Shown here one piece after another: positions 26,039 to 38,895 of a stretch of 64,000 nt of DNA. Position 1 is the first letter of the stretch. Every line of letters begins with the position of its first letter. Source of the stretch: Dipetalonema caudispina (Eukaryota; Nematoda; Chromadorea; Rhabditida; Onchocercidae). Position numbers and translations under genes: made by a program. The DNA is taken from the NCBI GenBank assembly GCA_013365325.1, contig JABVXV010000002.1:496001-560000 (forward strand), given 5' to 3'. The notes beneath the pieces were generated by a model. That model worked only from the letters and a program-made list of their open reading frames with translations, was not told the DNA's origin and made no database searches.

Positions 26039-29000
26039 TTACGGCTTACTGTTATTATTACTTTTTATTATATTGTCATTATCATAATTAGTATGAACAT
26101 CGTGGATAAATGTGTTCACGTACAGTGCGCGATGTTTTATGATGAATTTGAAATCCTACTGTTCGAATCTTGAATCAGCTTCTAGCTAAGTTGTTCTCCG
26201 GTTGCTTCCTCTAGTTCTTTTGATATTGCAATACTTGGATAAGAACTACTTCGCATAACTACCGAATTCGAATTTTGCCCTGACGTCGTATCTTTCCATC
26301 CAGTAATGGTGATATCACTTCCGTGATAATAGTGTTATGCTCAAATTTCTTCTTTTGTCAGTTTGTATTTCGAAACTCCAAAATATTTAAATTCTTTCAT
26401 TTTAAATTTATATCTCTTTACTGGTTTCCGCATTTACCCAATTGACATCATCTCTTTCTTATAAAGATTTCAATGTGTCACCACAGCATCAACGTGATTG
26501 TGTCTGTATTGAAAGCCGGTTTACGTATTGTGTAATTTTGCTATGAGCTGTTAACTTTTTTCTTTTTGTTTTGATGCAATTTGTATGTGGCGTCCCGTCC
26601 TTTGTCACTGTTATTAATCCTTCTTTTTCTCTTTTAAACTTTCTTATCTTACCTATAACCAGACTTTTGCACTGTGATTTCCATCACACTATGATTCGCC
26701 TTCCCAACTTTTCAATTCATTAATTTAACATCGCCATCCTGCATTCGAATAATGAAGTGGTACCCTTTTGCCTGTCTGAAGAAAAAAAAAAGTTACATTA
26801 ATATAATTATCCACTCAGTAACCCTTTTCTCAATAACCTCCTTTACTTGCAATGAACCTTCTCCAACAAATGTTGGAGACAAATGCAACTGATCGATATC
26901 ACTATATGAAGTGATGCAGTCAGCAGTAAATGGAATTGTTGAAATTGTTAGTGTCCTCATTGTACGAGTAACATCACTTATATTTCTCACCTTAGTATTT
27001 TTCGAACCTCTCCCGAGTATTCAACAGAAATTCTCTTTTCCTGAGATATTCCGAAGTATTCATAGTGCAGTTTTTCCTCGTTCCTCATCCCATCCAGCTG
27101 TAGCATTTTACTCTATTTGAATGAAAGTATTATAATTTCTTGATTCCATTTAAATGATTCCCTTATCATATTTATCATTGTTTGAAATTTTCATTTTCTA
27201 TTCAGTTTCAAGTAATCCATGTAGAACAACAAATGGTTGATTTTGCTTTCATCATGAAGATTTCATATATATATTTAGTTCTCTTCAATTCCGTGATAAA
27301 AGATGTTATTGCAAAAATGCTTGAGAAGTCTTCTTCCACGCCTGATTGATCTGATCTAGTTGCCAGTCGCCAACCTGATATGCCATTCTTTTTATCCCTT
27401 CCAAGTTATCATAAAGTTTTAGTCAATTCATGCTACAAACAGATGTTTATCTTTTGCTCTTCATTATTATTATTATAATTACCACTCTTTTCCTTGGTAA
27501 TATATCCTTAAGATTGTATTAGTGAGGCGTAAGCAACATAACGGTGCATAGTTAGCTCGTAGTATTTGTGGCTTTGTTTTTATTTCTTCCTCTCTATTCA
27601 TCTCCAAATAACTGCTTCTTGTGTAATGTTAAACCTGTTGATTATTTTAACTGAATAACTTTTACATTTTTCAACCAAAATCTGTGTATTTCTTTTGGTC
27701 CTAGAGCCTATCAACCCTTAACTCTCTTTGTTTACTTCGCTATATGATCTTGTGTTGCCATCATTTTTAATCCTTCCCGTTTATTTCCACTTTTTTCTAA
27801 ATGTTTTATCAGAATATTACGGCCTTTTTTATGTCGAAATATGCTCCATTCACTATATATTCACTTTAAGATTTCACTGAGACATATAACTTAGATCGCT
27901 CTCCATTTCCTCTTATCACAGCACTTATCATTGCTTCCCTTTATCATAATGAAATACCGAAAATTTTAGTTCGAGTTTTTCTTTTATTATGTTTGGCGAA
28001 TGATTTTTAGCCAAGTTCTTTCATTATAATCAAAACAAATCAATGCATTTGTTTTTTTCATCATTAATGTCCATATAGTTATCATCATTTGGCTTGCATG
28101 CCCAACGATACGTTTCAGTTTTTTCCATCCTCTATGTTTAATTTCTCCTGCGACTTTTTTTCTCAATATTCTGCACTTTATATTGATCCAAGCGATAGGC
28201 ACTTTGGCCCAGGGAAAGTTTGATATGGGAGAAATACAGGAAATCGTGAGTTTAACTTTTTTGTTCCTTGTCGTATGTTGCTTGTCCGATAAAATGAACT
28301 GTAGAAATAAAGGCTGCCGACACAGCGTGAAGCAGATTTCATATACTTTGTTCATTTTATTAGCTTGAATTATTAAAAATGGTAATGAAGTTATGAATCG
28401 CCCAATGCTGTTCTCATTCAAGATTAAAACTTTAAAGAAAGTGTTCTAAATAAGAAAAAAAAGCCATGTCTTTCTGAAATAGAAATTTTTCTAATTTAAT
28501 AAACTTGAAAACTGTTCCAATTTTTGTTTTGTGCGAAATATCTTACCAAAAAGAATAATGGAAGCCAAAAATAATGGAGTAAAAGACAAGAATATATTTT
28601 ATTAAAAAATGAAATCCTAAGAGAACACTAGATTCACTGAAATGTCTTCTTTGCCAAGTCTCTTCAATAAAGCAATTTAAAAATATATAAGATATTCAAG
28701 AAAAATGCCCAATTTTAGCATCAATAATAATAACAGTGTTGATATATTTTCTTTAAAACAATCCCACTATAACAGCTCATAAGTCCATTGGTCAGTGATA
28801 TTTGTTTGTCTCGATGATCCGAGGAATCACAGGCAAGCTTTTTCACTGGCTCATAGTTAAAAATAAAGCAGTCAACAAGTGCTATCATTTCTGCACACTT
28901 ATTTATTTTCTTCTACACTTATCTCTTTGCAGCTGTCATTGTCAGAATGCTTTCAAACAGTAATTTTCATCATTTCTCCTCGTTTATTTTATTCTTTCCT

Positions 29001-30563
29001 AACAACACTTCGTGGTACTTTTTTTTGATCCAGTTTAATATTTCTAATAATTTCATTGGCATAAATAGCGTGAATGACCCGAAAGTTGAAAATATTTGAA
29101 AAAAATTATTTATTCACTACGACTCGTACCAATTTTTAAGTAGTATTTAAAAGATATTTGACATATTTTATATCAAAAGACTTTGAAAATGCCCAAATGA
29201 TATTATCTAATCGCTTGAACAGCACTTTTGCATATTTGAAAAAGACAAAATTTGGAATTCAATTTTTATCAGTTTTTATAACATCAGAAATTAAAAGTGG
29301 ATGCGTTAAAAAAATGTTTATGTTTTGCCTTGTCGTTGCATTGGTGCGTTTGTCTTATCTTTTTAGTCTCCAAAATTTTTTCAGAATTTCTTGTAATACG
29401 TCGAGAATTTAAAATCGAACTCTCTGCTGTGTCTGATTTTCCAGAACTTATTCGTAACATTCCCCAATTTTTTTAAAAACAATTTCACTATACCTTTGTT
29501 CCAGTTGTGTCCCCTAAAAATCAATAAACTTATGCTTTCCTCTTCAATTATCTCATTTTTTTCTTCGTTAATATATCTTTGTTAACAGACAAACTTAAAA
29601 TTCTTTTATAAATTACTGATATGAATAATATATTTTTGACATCTATCCGCTCAGTCTTAACTCATTTCAAAAGATATGATCTTCATAAATCGATAAGATT
29701 GAACCTCCAGGACATCAAATCAAATGCCATAATGCTTTAGACCTCTCCAATGGAAATGTCTAATATTTCATCTGAGTAGTCTTTTTAATAAATTATTAGT
29801 TTTTATTTCATCTTTCACTTATCCATGAATTTAAACAAATCTAATTAAGTTATCACTCATGCATTTCAACATTTCTTGAGTTATCCGATTAATGAAATGA
29901 GTGATAATTCTCAAGTACATCGTTTAATTAATTGGTGATAGTGAAAAAGTGCTGTTGTAACAAACTGACTAAAAAAAAATCGTTGGAAAAAGTTCAAGCA
30001 ATAAATTACATTTAAGCAGCAAATGATAGATCTCAAACATTTTCATCTAAATACAAATTATAATATTTCATTTTTTTTTTATTATAATAATGTAAAAAAA
30101 ACAGACAACCAGAAGAAAATCAAATTTTGAATATATCCCATTGTATGATATGAATTCACTCAATCCATCCCTTAATTACATGATTTTTGCTTCATAAATC
30201 AAATTATCATTTTCATAACCATTTATTGTTATGTTCAAAATATGCATTTTCGATTAGGGCGTTGAAGAAATTTCATCATTAAGTTAGATGTTAAAGTTAT
30301 TTGTTGAAGTATCATAAATGAGAGAATGGAATCTGTGTGGTACAGATGTTTTTTCTATGATGGCAAAAGCATCATTTGGATCGTCGTTCATTCAGCTTTT
30401 TTGCACTCTGCTCGATCCATATGAAAAAAAAAAAAAAAAATGTGTTGCAGTATCACACTTGGGAAAAGGAGACCGAAGAATCGTAATTGCTGCTGCATTC
30501 GATTACATTTAGGCGTATTTGTATGTACTACGAACAAAGTGTATTTGCTACAAAAATAACTCG

Positions 30564-33500
30564 ATGGGTCTAGGCACAGGGACAAGTCCGAATTCAGGCT
30601 CTCATGATGATTTGTCTAGTGGTTCCAGTTGTTTTTATAGCGTTCTTGGAGTACCACGCAATGCTGATGATGCTGCTATCCGGAAAGCGTATGTTTAGCT
30701 TGCTATATTATTCCTTTATTCTTTAGTTTGTTCCATTTACTCTCAAACAGTCATCTAAATTTATAAATCTATTAGATCATCAGCGATTATTTACGGTAGT
30801 TGCTACTTACCCGGATCAGGTTGGATTTTTTTTTTTTTTTATCTTATTCAGTCAATTATTTATCTTACAAAATCATTTTATAAATTATGAATAAGCAATT
30901 TTCATGCAGCTGACCACTACTTAAGTACTATCGTAGCTAAATTTCATTGGAATATTGTTGATTTCCTGTCTGTTGTAAGAAACCGATCATTTCTTCTCTA
31001 ATTTTTCTTTTTTTAAATAACAAATGTTCAAAATTTCTAAAGATTTCTAATAAAATTTCAGTGGATTTAGAAATATGCTTATAATTCAATATTTCTTTCA
31101 TTAGTGAAGTTTGATCGTGACGTTATTTCGATCTAATTTATATTTGATGGAAATTTTAGCTCCGTCTTGATTGTTTTAAAACAGTTAGTCTCTTCTAATC
31201 CTCTCCAAATTCTAAATTAATATAGTCTCTTCGATTATGCTTTTCACCAACTTATTGATGAAAAGTACTTTTTTTTTCGAATTCATTTCTTCGACAAAAA
31301 ATTAATTCCTCATTTTTCTTTTGTATAATATCATTGCTTTACATTCAGTTAAGTAAATTTTATTCCTTAAAATTTCTTAATTGAATATTAAATATATTAG
31401 GTTGATTCATCAATAATCATCAGCAGAGAGAGATAAAAGAAGAGAGTGAATTTTTAAACGCGTCTAAAATTAGAAGAAATTCTGCGTTGGGACATTTTTC
31501 ATCACTACTTCTTTCAGAATTTCATTAGTTTGATGAAAAAATCGAGAATTCGTCATTTCAAATTTCGGAAATCAACTAGTTAATTCAGTAATACAAAGAC
31601 TCTACTTCAGTTGTAGATCCCTTGAAATACGAATTTTAATTTTAATTTCCTATTTAAAGAGATTTAATACGGTCCGATTTATAAATGATGTACTTCGATT
31701 AATTAAACTGTATCAAAATAATGAAGAACATGGCCCTTACCAATCTTGTTCTAACGGTTAGTCGGGTAAGCACAAGAAATATCTGACTTTAACTTTTGCG
31801 AGTACTTCTTTTCCACTGTTAATTGTCCTATTTATTTAGATATTAAATGAATCACATTGATCATCAGAATTAGCACAAATGACACATTGACATGCATAAA
31901 ACAGGCAGGGTTATAATTATTTGTGAAGTAGGGAAATTTGTAAAAAAAAAGCAATGAAATTTCTATTACGGGCGCTGTATATTAAAAAAAATATAGATAT
32001 TTTAATTCGTTCGAATTTTAACAAATTCTAGAATGAGCGAAAATTCAACGTTTGTTAATAAATTGACCATTATAAATTCAATTGAATTGAAATATTTCAT
32101 AAATATGCATGTAAACTTTAATATAGATCCGTTTAAAATATTTAAAAGAAAAGTGGTAAAGTGAAGAAAAATATCGCGACAAAATGAAACATCTATTACA
32201 GATACCGTAAACTGGCATTACAATGGCATCCGGACAAAAATCCGAACAACAATGAAGTTGCAGAACAAAAATTCAAACGTATTACTCAAGCATATGAAGT
32301 ATTATCAGACCGTAAGTTTCTTTACATATCAGATATCGCAAATCACATGATTTCTTGAAAGATTTCCATTTTCATGGTCGTAAGGAACAAGAAAAAAGAA
32401 TACATAATTACTCAATTCTAAATCTTTCTGACTTTGATCAAATTTCTAAATTTAAATACATTACAACAATTAAAGTTAAAAACAATCAGAATGGATACAT
32501 AGTAAGATAAGTTTACTAATTAGTTGTTTAATAAATTACTACTATCTTTGCCTTACTTTTTCGACTTTTTCTAATATTTTATAATGATCATTGGAGATCC
32601 AATCAGAAAATTGGTTAAAATGTTCGGCACCGTGAATCTTTTTTAGAGGGTTCGATACTGAGGCAGGTCCCATTTAAGTGACACTGTATTTCACATCTAA
32701 GCAGTTTTCCAGGTCTTGTTCGTCCATTTTACTGAGACCTATTTTGCAGCAAAAAAGCGCAACTCGTATGATCGTTCACGTTTGACTAGTTCACAGCGTC
32801 ACAGTAAACAGTCACGTGATGTTTTCTATCATCGATTTCGCTCACCTTTCGATATCTTCCAAGAATTTTTCGGTGGCAAGGATTTGTTTGACGTAGGCTT
32901 CATTAATTTGATATCTTGGATGATTGATTATAACTTTCATCTCGAATTCTTTCCTGAATGATATTTTCTCCCGATTGTAGAGGTAAAATGATATTTCAGG
33001 ATTTCATGATGGATGACAAACCTTTTTCACCGTTCTTTTTTCGAGCAAGATCGGATAGCGTTGATTCACTTTATAGGAGAGCCGGTTTGTTGGATTCTTA
33101 AATTTCATCAGTTTAATTTTCTTTAAATTGCAACGAGTTTCATTTTTATTGAGAATCGTTACTCATGCACTTTTCAGGAAGTCATAGGACGCATTTTACT
33201 AACAATATCTTTTTTGATGATAAAAGAAATAATGAACTTATCAATGAAAATGATTGGTGAGCAATTTCTTATAAAATTTCTAAATGTAGAAAAATTCTAA
33301 AATTCCCACAAATACGAAGACGCATTTCTTCTGGACAGATACTAAAGATTTTTTACCGAAGCACAGGCGTATTGTTAAGGTTGGTATTGTTCTGTCTGTT
33401 ATCAAAGTTATAAATATTTAAATTTTCAAATGTTTAAAATTCTTAGAAGTAAGCGATAAACCAGTAAACTTTTCTAGGCAGACATTTGAAACTGATCTAT

Positions 33501-34128
33501 TCGAAAATGAAACAATTTTTTTTAAACTTTGATCTTGCAGTAGTTTTTCATCGGTAATACGATTCTCATCCACAGAGCCCGGAAAAAATGCCTCCAGTCG
33601 TAAAACATCAACGAGCACGAAAATAATCGATGGGGTCAAAGTTGTTACGAAAAGGTTGTCTTCTAATTTTTCGAAAATCTCAAATTAATTTTATGATATG
33701 GATCACTCCAGTGCAGCTCATTACTTGTAGCTATCAATTCATTACTTTTGATTTGATCGCTGCTTTATGGGATACTTTTGATTTGAACCAGGTTGATGTG
33801 ATAAGTTAACATGTTATAATGCTTTAACTGATATGCCTGCTCATCCCTTATCAGTAGCATACTATCCAGCTCATTTGATTGATACATCGCACAACGTATT
33901 ATCATATCTTTTCACATAACAGTTTCACTGCACAATTGCATCCAAAATAATTCTGGCAATATCATGGTCAACTGAAGTTTCTATTGAACTTTTCGAATTT
34001 TAAATAGTTCGACAAAATTAAATTGCAGGATAGAAGCAGAAGGTAAAGAAACTATTGAGGTGATTGAGAATGGTGTGCTGAAATCACGGATCATCAATGA
34101 AAATCCTATCGGGGAAGCCACCGCATAG
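30564..34128 (+). CDS. DNAJB6-type J-domain co-chaperone
   Basis: Class B Hsp40 that stimulates Hsp70 and, in the DNAJB6 family, suppresses protein aggregation. Seven exons keep phase: 30564-30688, 32202-32311, 32750-32892, 33000-33084, 33178-33256, 33541-33654, 34029-34128; 251 aa. A short Gly/Ser-rich leader precedes the J domain (about 23-88), with the HPD motif at 51-53 that contacts Hsp70. A Phe/Ser-rich middle includes [17 protein letters not shown]. The C-terminal part aligns with the DNAJB6 tail ([16 protein letters not shown], then a block rich in EVIENG). The start at 30564 is the only ATG that joins in frame to the J domain. The first intron is 1.5 kb. A 41-nt segment at 33339-33379 with splice-like ends was left out because it introduces a stop. 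The gene converges on the PI4K2 gene. Confidence 0.9.
33339..33379 (+). other. Candidate alternative or poison exon in the DNAJB6-type gene
   Basis: A 41-nt segment sits between an acceptor (TTCTTCTGGACAG) and a GTTGGT donor inside intron 5. Joined after exon 33178-33256 it makes an immediate TGA across the junction. Joined after exon 33000-33084 it reads in frame ([13 protein letters not shown]) and then meets TAG at the start of exon 33541. Either way the conserved C-terminal region is lost. Confidence 0.35.
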
Positions 34129-35517
34129 TGCCATTCTTTAGAGAGGAAATTTCTCAAAATAGATATTCAAAAAGAAAATGTTTTCTCGAAATATCCCCGC
34201 TCTTTTCAGTTTAACGAAGAACCTTTATGCAAATGATATCTTGCATCACTTTCGATTTATTGATTTTCATCAACTTTCATATCTTTTGCCTTATTCTAAT
34301 ATTGCCATGTTTGCGTGTTTTTTTTATACCATTTTTTTCCAAAAACATACTTCAATTAAAAAAACCCAACATTTTTGGTAAAATATAAAAGTATTGTAGT
34401 AGACGGAAGGGATCAGAATTCAACGTTTCACTTTTCATATAAAGAAATTATTTTTCAAAAGCATTACTAAAATTTATAGCATATCCCTTCTTATAGCAAT
34501 TTATTTAATAATCAAATCATCTGTAATGATGACGTTCGATAGTTCAACTCTTAAATTTTAACCCATAACCTTGGATTTTTAGTGTCGCTATGTTCATTGC
34601 ATAGGTAAAAATCTTGAATTCTCTCTTTTCGTCATACAGTTAAATAGACTGCCAGTGATACTTACATTGCATAATATATCAATGAAAGCATAATGTTCAT
34701 TCCTTTTCTTTATCAGTTATTTTCAAACAGTGTAAGCCTGCCAATTTGTGATGGTCATTGCCATTTTCTTGATTAGTTGCTTTTTAAATTTGTATACTCT
34801 ACTTATTATATCTTACTGTAAATATGTACTTAAATAGGTAAGCTGTTTAATGATTGTCCAGTTTTGAAAATTTAAGCTTCTTCAACAAATGATGCTGGTT
34901 TGGAAAGTAAAACTTGGAAAAAGATTTCAAATGAACAAAATTAGCAATAATTTAATTAATATCGAAAAGACTTTTACCCATCACTTTCTAATCTTACATT
35001 TTGTCAGAAAAACTTTTTAAATCTGCCAGTTTTGTGTCATTGTTCACAATGTTAATTATCATTTTTTCCTAGCAGTGTCATAAGCTATGTACTGATTTTA
35101 TGTTTGTTTAACAATTTTTTATTACTGATTTGCTTATTGATTGCATTTGTCTGATTATCAGAAGGAGCAAATTTGTAGTAGTTTCGAGTTCAAGAGTAAA
35201 GTTTAACATTTCAGAAACTGATTTCTTGCTAATTATATCATCGCATTTAATAAATAAATCGTTGGTGCTACTTGTTGATCTGGACTGTATTTCTGAATTG
35301 ATCGTATTATCAAATTTTGAAATACAGCACTAATTTGACTACAGGTAGCATTAAGCATGCTGATGAGAAACTGACACCAATGGAGGTAATATAAGTATCA
35401 CAGATTTTTCTTTAATTTTTATAATACATGTATAATTATTAAACAAAATGAACATTATGAATATTCGAATAACGAGACTAACTAAAAATTAGTAAGATTA
35501 TATAGTGGTAATTGTAA
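34129..35517. other. Convergent intergenic region
   Basis: About 1.4 kb between the stop codons of two convergent genes; it should contain both 3' UTRs. No exon is supported. Short hydrophobic open frames at 34178-34381 and 35130-35333 were not accepted. Confidence 0.5.
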
Positions 35518-38500
35518 TTAGCAACATCCCCGACTACCAAAATCAGCTGGTTTCACTCGAAATGCTCGATTCCAATCATCATTAGGTGGGAAGCGACGAT
35601 AACGCCGCGAAACAAGAACTAGCGGTCGTTTTACCATTTTTGCTGGTGATTCTTTCATCATTAAAGCTAATCGTAAGTTCCAAATCTAAATTAAGTATTG
35701 GATATTGCATGATTTATTCAAGAGGGAATAAGGAGCATATAATTATATTATATTATTTTTATGATTTTGACGAATCATACATTATTTCATTTTTAATATA
35801 ATAAAATAGTTTATATGAATAAAAGTAACATTATATAGCCGTCTTTGAAATCCTTCTGTTAAATCATTTCTTGAAGTTAACATATTATTCATTTCCTTAA
35901 GCTTTTTGAATAATATTAATAGTTAGCAAATGAGGTTTATAACAATATAAAAGACAATACAAGTCAGAGATTTATTATTTATCCATACTTTTGGCTTGAT
36001 TAAACTGTATATGAAATTGATTTAATAAAGAGGATGTAAGTTTCTAAAGGATTGTATTAAAAATGTATAATACTTCTGTAGACTTAGATTAAAGGAGTAT
36101 TGGTTCTCCAACAGTGTGGATAACTATAATTAATTGATTTGGCCTGCTACTTCGGGCAAACTATTAGAAAGATGAAGAATGCTTATGTCCATTTTGATCA
36201 TAAAATAAATGATAACTCATACAAAGTAAGATATATAAACCTGGCCTCTGAGTACCCGTAATTGGCTGTACTTTAAAAAGCGATTTACATCACGGTCATA
36301 CTTAAATAAAGTGGCAATATCGTCGCATAAACTTTGCACAAATTGTGGTGTTAACAATTGGAGTAGAAATGTCCTTAATTCTTCATTCCACGGCTGTAAA
36401 TTGGATAAACAACATTGATCGTTTAATACTATTTGTATAAAATTGAAGAATTCACTATCGGCGATAGCAGTATCGATAGAAATATCTCACTATAATATTC
36501 ATGAAAAGTCAACTCTTCTCCATTTAGACTAGCAGAAAATATTTTAAAAAATTCTGACATAATTAGCCCAAGATAATTGTGCCCAAGCAAACGGAAATTG
36601 TCGTAAACGACTGGATGTCTCGGGATGCTTTACTGGAAATGCCAAACCGTTATCGATAGCAGCAAGTTCCAGTACTTTTCCTGGTTCATACCTGCACAAG
36701 TAATTATTTGCATCATTTAAGCAAGTATTATCTTCGCAATGTAACAAGTACAGCAGGAATGGGACTGGAAAGGTATAAAAAGAACTTCGAGGAAAGAATT
36801 TAAAAGATGCTCTTTCGAAATTTCGTATTTCCTTTAGGGTCTCATATTTTTTACAATGTTTCTGAGAGCAAATAGGATGTAACCATGACATCTAGGCATT
36901 GTTCACTACAGATTAGTCATACTTAATGAGCCAATTCTCCATATGGCGATCTGTATTGCGAATAACGTAGTCGAGGATACACAGTTTCTGGAATAGATAC
37001 TTGAATCGTTCAACTTCTGTCGCTGTTAACGGGCACAATCCACCTCCCTTATTCCACCGCGGTATAATATCCGAAGCACTTACATATCCATTCACGAATA
37101 GCTACAACGAGGTAAATGTTTCAATTCATAATCAAGGAATGTCACCCGTTAAATCACCAAATTCAGTGCTATCTTTTGGAGGAGTTTGTTGATTAAGTTT
37201 AAAAATTCTTAGAAGTCTCAGAATCTGAAAATATTAAGATGGGATAAAACATAACGGTGAAATTTTCGGAATGCATTCGATTCACGAATGGAAAAAAGAT
37301 CAGATAAGAAGAAAACAAAATAATCACTGGCATAAATAAATTATTTTTAATATCGTTTAAAACTATTTCACAAGTGAAAATTTCCCATACTACCTGATAA
37401 CTGCCATCTTTTCCTTTCGGTCCTTTATTTTTAGCGCCTGATTCACCCTTGTAGTAAAATGCTGGTGAAGCAAGCTTCACAACCCGTGTTTTCGGTACTA
37501 TATGCAGCTGTAACATTTGTTAAACGGTTTAAAATGAAAATTTAAAACAAAAATTGTGTACTCGATGACATATTAGTTCCTGTAACAAAAAGAATTACAT
37601 ATTGAAAGAATGATTATGATGGCCTTGTAACCAGTGAAACGGACCCAAACGATGGACAAATCATTGATAAGAGGAGAGTAGATCAATTAGATGAAAACTT
37701 CATTACAATTTTTGCAGCTATCCGAACTGCTTAAAATTACATTCTTTACAATTTCAACTGAATTTTTTGCAAAATTTCGATCTTTGAAAAAATATGCAAA
37801 TGATTTCAAACAAACAATATGTCACACAACCGGAAGATTGTTCCGAAAATAAACAAATTTGAATAATAATGAGCAGTATTCTTGTTAATACTTCCTGAAT
37901 AAAGAAGAATTACTTGTAATTTTTCATCAACAAGAGAAGCAGCAGTTTCAGACATATAACCATTGTTCGGTATAAGGCAAGCTCTTCCAAAACAGCAAAA
38001 GCATAGCATACGTTGAAAATATTTTGGCCATTTGGGATTTTGTGGCGCAAATGGTTCTTCATCTTTCGGTTTGAATACTGCTATATTTTGATAATTTATA
38101 TCACGTACAATATATGATCCTGAAATCAAAAGATGAATTTATCCTTGCATTTCAGTCTTCCGAATGGTAATTATCACCAAGACTTGCAAAGTTTTATAAC
38201 ATGATAAGATCTACGGATCGAAATAGTAATGAGTAATAAAAGTTTCTGGTAATATTGGCTAAACATCGTGGAAAGTTATGTTGGAATCATAAATGGAAGA
38301 GAGCTTTATTGGCTTTCAAGATTTTTACCGGAACTCCCAGCTGCAATTCGTATTGGTTGTATGCCAGCTTTGATTGCTTCCAGAGCTCGTTTCAAATTTT
38401 CATTGAAGTCATCATCATTCAGTATTTCCTCTCGTGATGATGCTACATAAGCATGCACCTTACGTTGCCATACTGAATCCGGATGTGTTGATGTTGACGG

Positions 38501-38895
38501 TAGTGAAGCCGATTGCGAACTTTCCTAAACATTACCATTCAGAAATCTTCCGGCCTATTTTACCGGTTTCATAAAATTACATCAGTAGTAAGCTTCTGTA
38601 TCCAAAATGTTCCAAACTCTCATAGATTAATTAAATTATGTTTAAATTCAAATCATCTTACAAACTCGATCTTTTAACATAAAATCTCAAGTAATGATTA
38701 TAATTCTTAATTACTTGATGATTAGTTTATAAAAATGAGTACCATCACTGCACAATTTTCGTCTGACTTGGATATAAAACCAGTATGCGAGAAATTGGAC
38801 TGGTCAGTTATTTCCGGTTCTTGCTTTAAATTGGTACAAATATTTAGTGATGTTGTTTGTAGTCGCTGGTCATAATTTTTAGTTTCCGCTGTCAT
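35518..38895 (-). CDS. PI4K2: Type II phosphatidylinositol 4-kinase (PI4K2)
   Basis: Makes phosphatidylinositol 4-phosphate on trans-Golgi and endosomal membranes, guiding clathrin adaptor recruitment. Eight exons keep phase: 38749-38895, 38329-38524, 37914-38119, 37394-37507, 36923-37101, 36559-36691, 36241-36393, 35518-35685; 431 aa, somewhat shorter than human PI4K2A (479). The polar N-terminus is poorly conserved. The catalytic domain begins near 100: GSSGSY loop, ATP-binding Lys131 in [10 protein letters not shown], the membrane-anchoring cysteine cluster LCFCCFG (vertebrates CCPCC), catalytic-loop NTDR with Asp272 and Asn277, and metal-binding Asp294 in IDNGLAF. The terminal exon (35518-35685) is short but aligns with the human region around ALKDNKSPLHLV and ends in two cysteines. 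All catalytic residues are present. Confidence 0.93.

Larger units (their letters stand above)
23346..30563. other. Gene-poor AT-rich region
   Basis: About 7.2 kb between the gop-1 start and the DNAJB6-type gene, two divergent promoters. I found no exon with both protein character and splice sites. The plus strand is visibly T-rich and A-poor over long parts, especially about 26.3-28 kb. Open frames here are short and low complexity. It could contain regulatory DNA, non-coding RNA or very small genes that reading alone cannot detect. Confidence 0.5.

Noticed and set aside
25650..26173. Open frames rich in Ile/Tyr
   Set aside because: These are translations of the (TA)n and (TTA)n repeats.
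38255..38450. Two plus-strand open frames of 60 codons
   Set aside because: They lie antisense to PI4K2 exon 38329-38524, whose minus-strand reading joins in phase to the GSSGSY catalytic loop.
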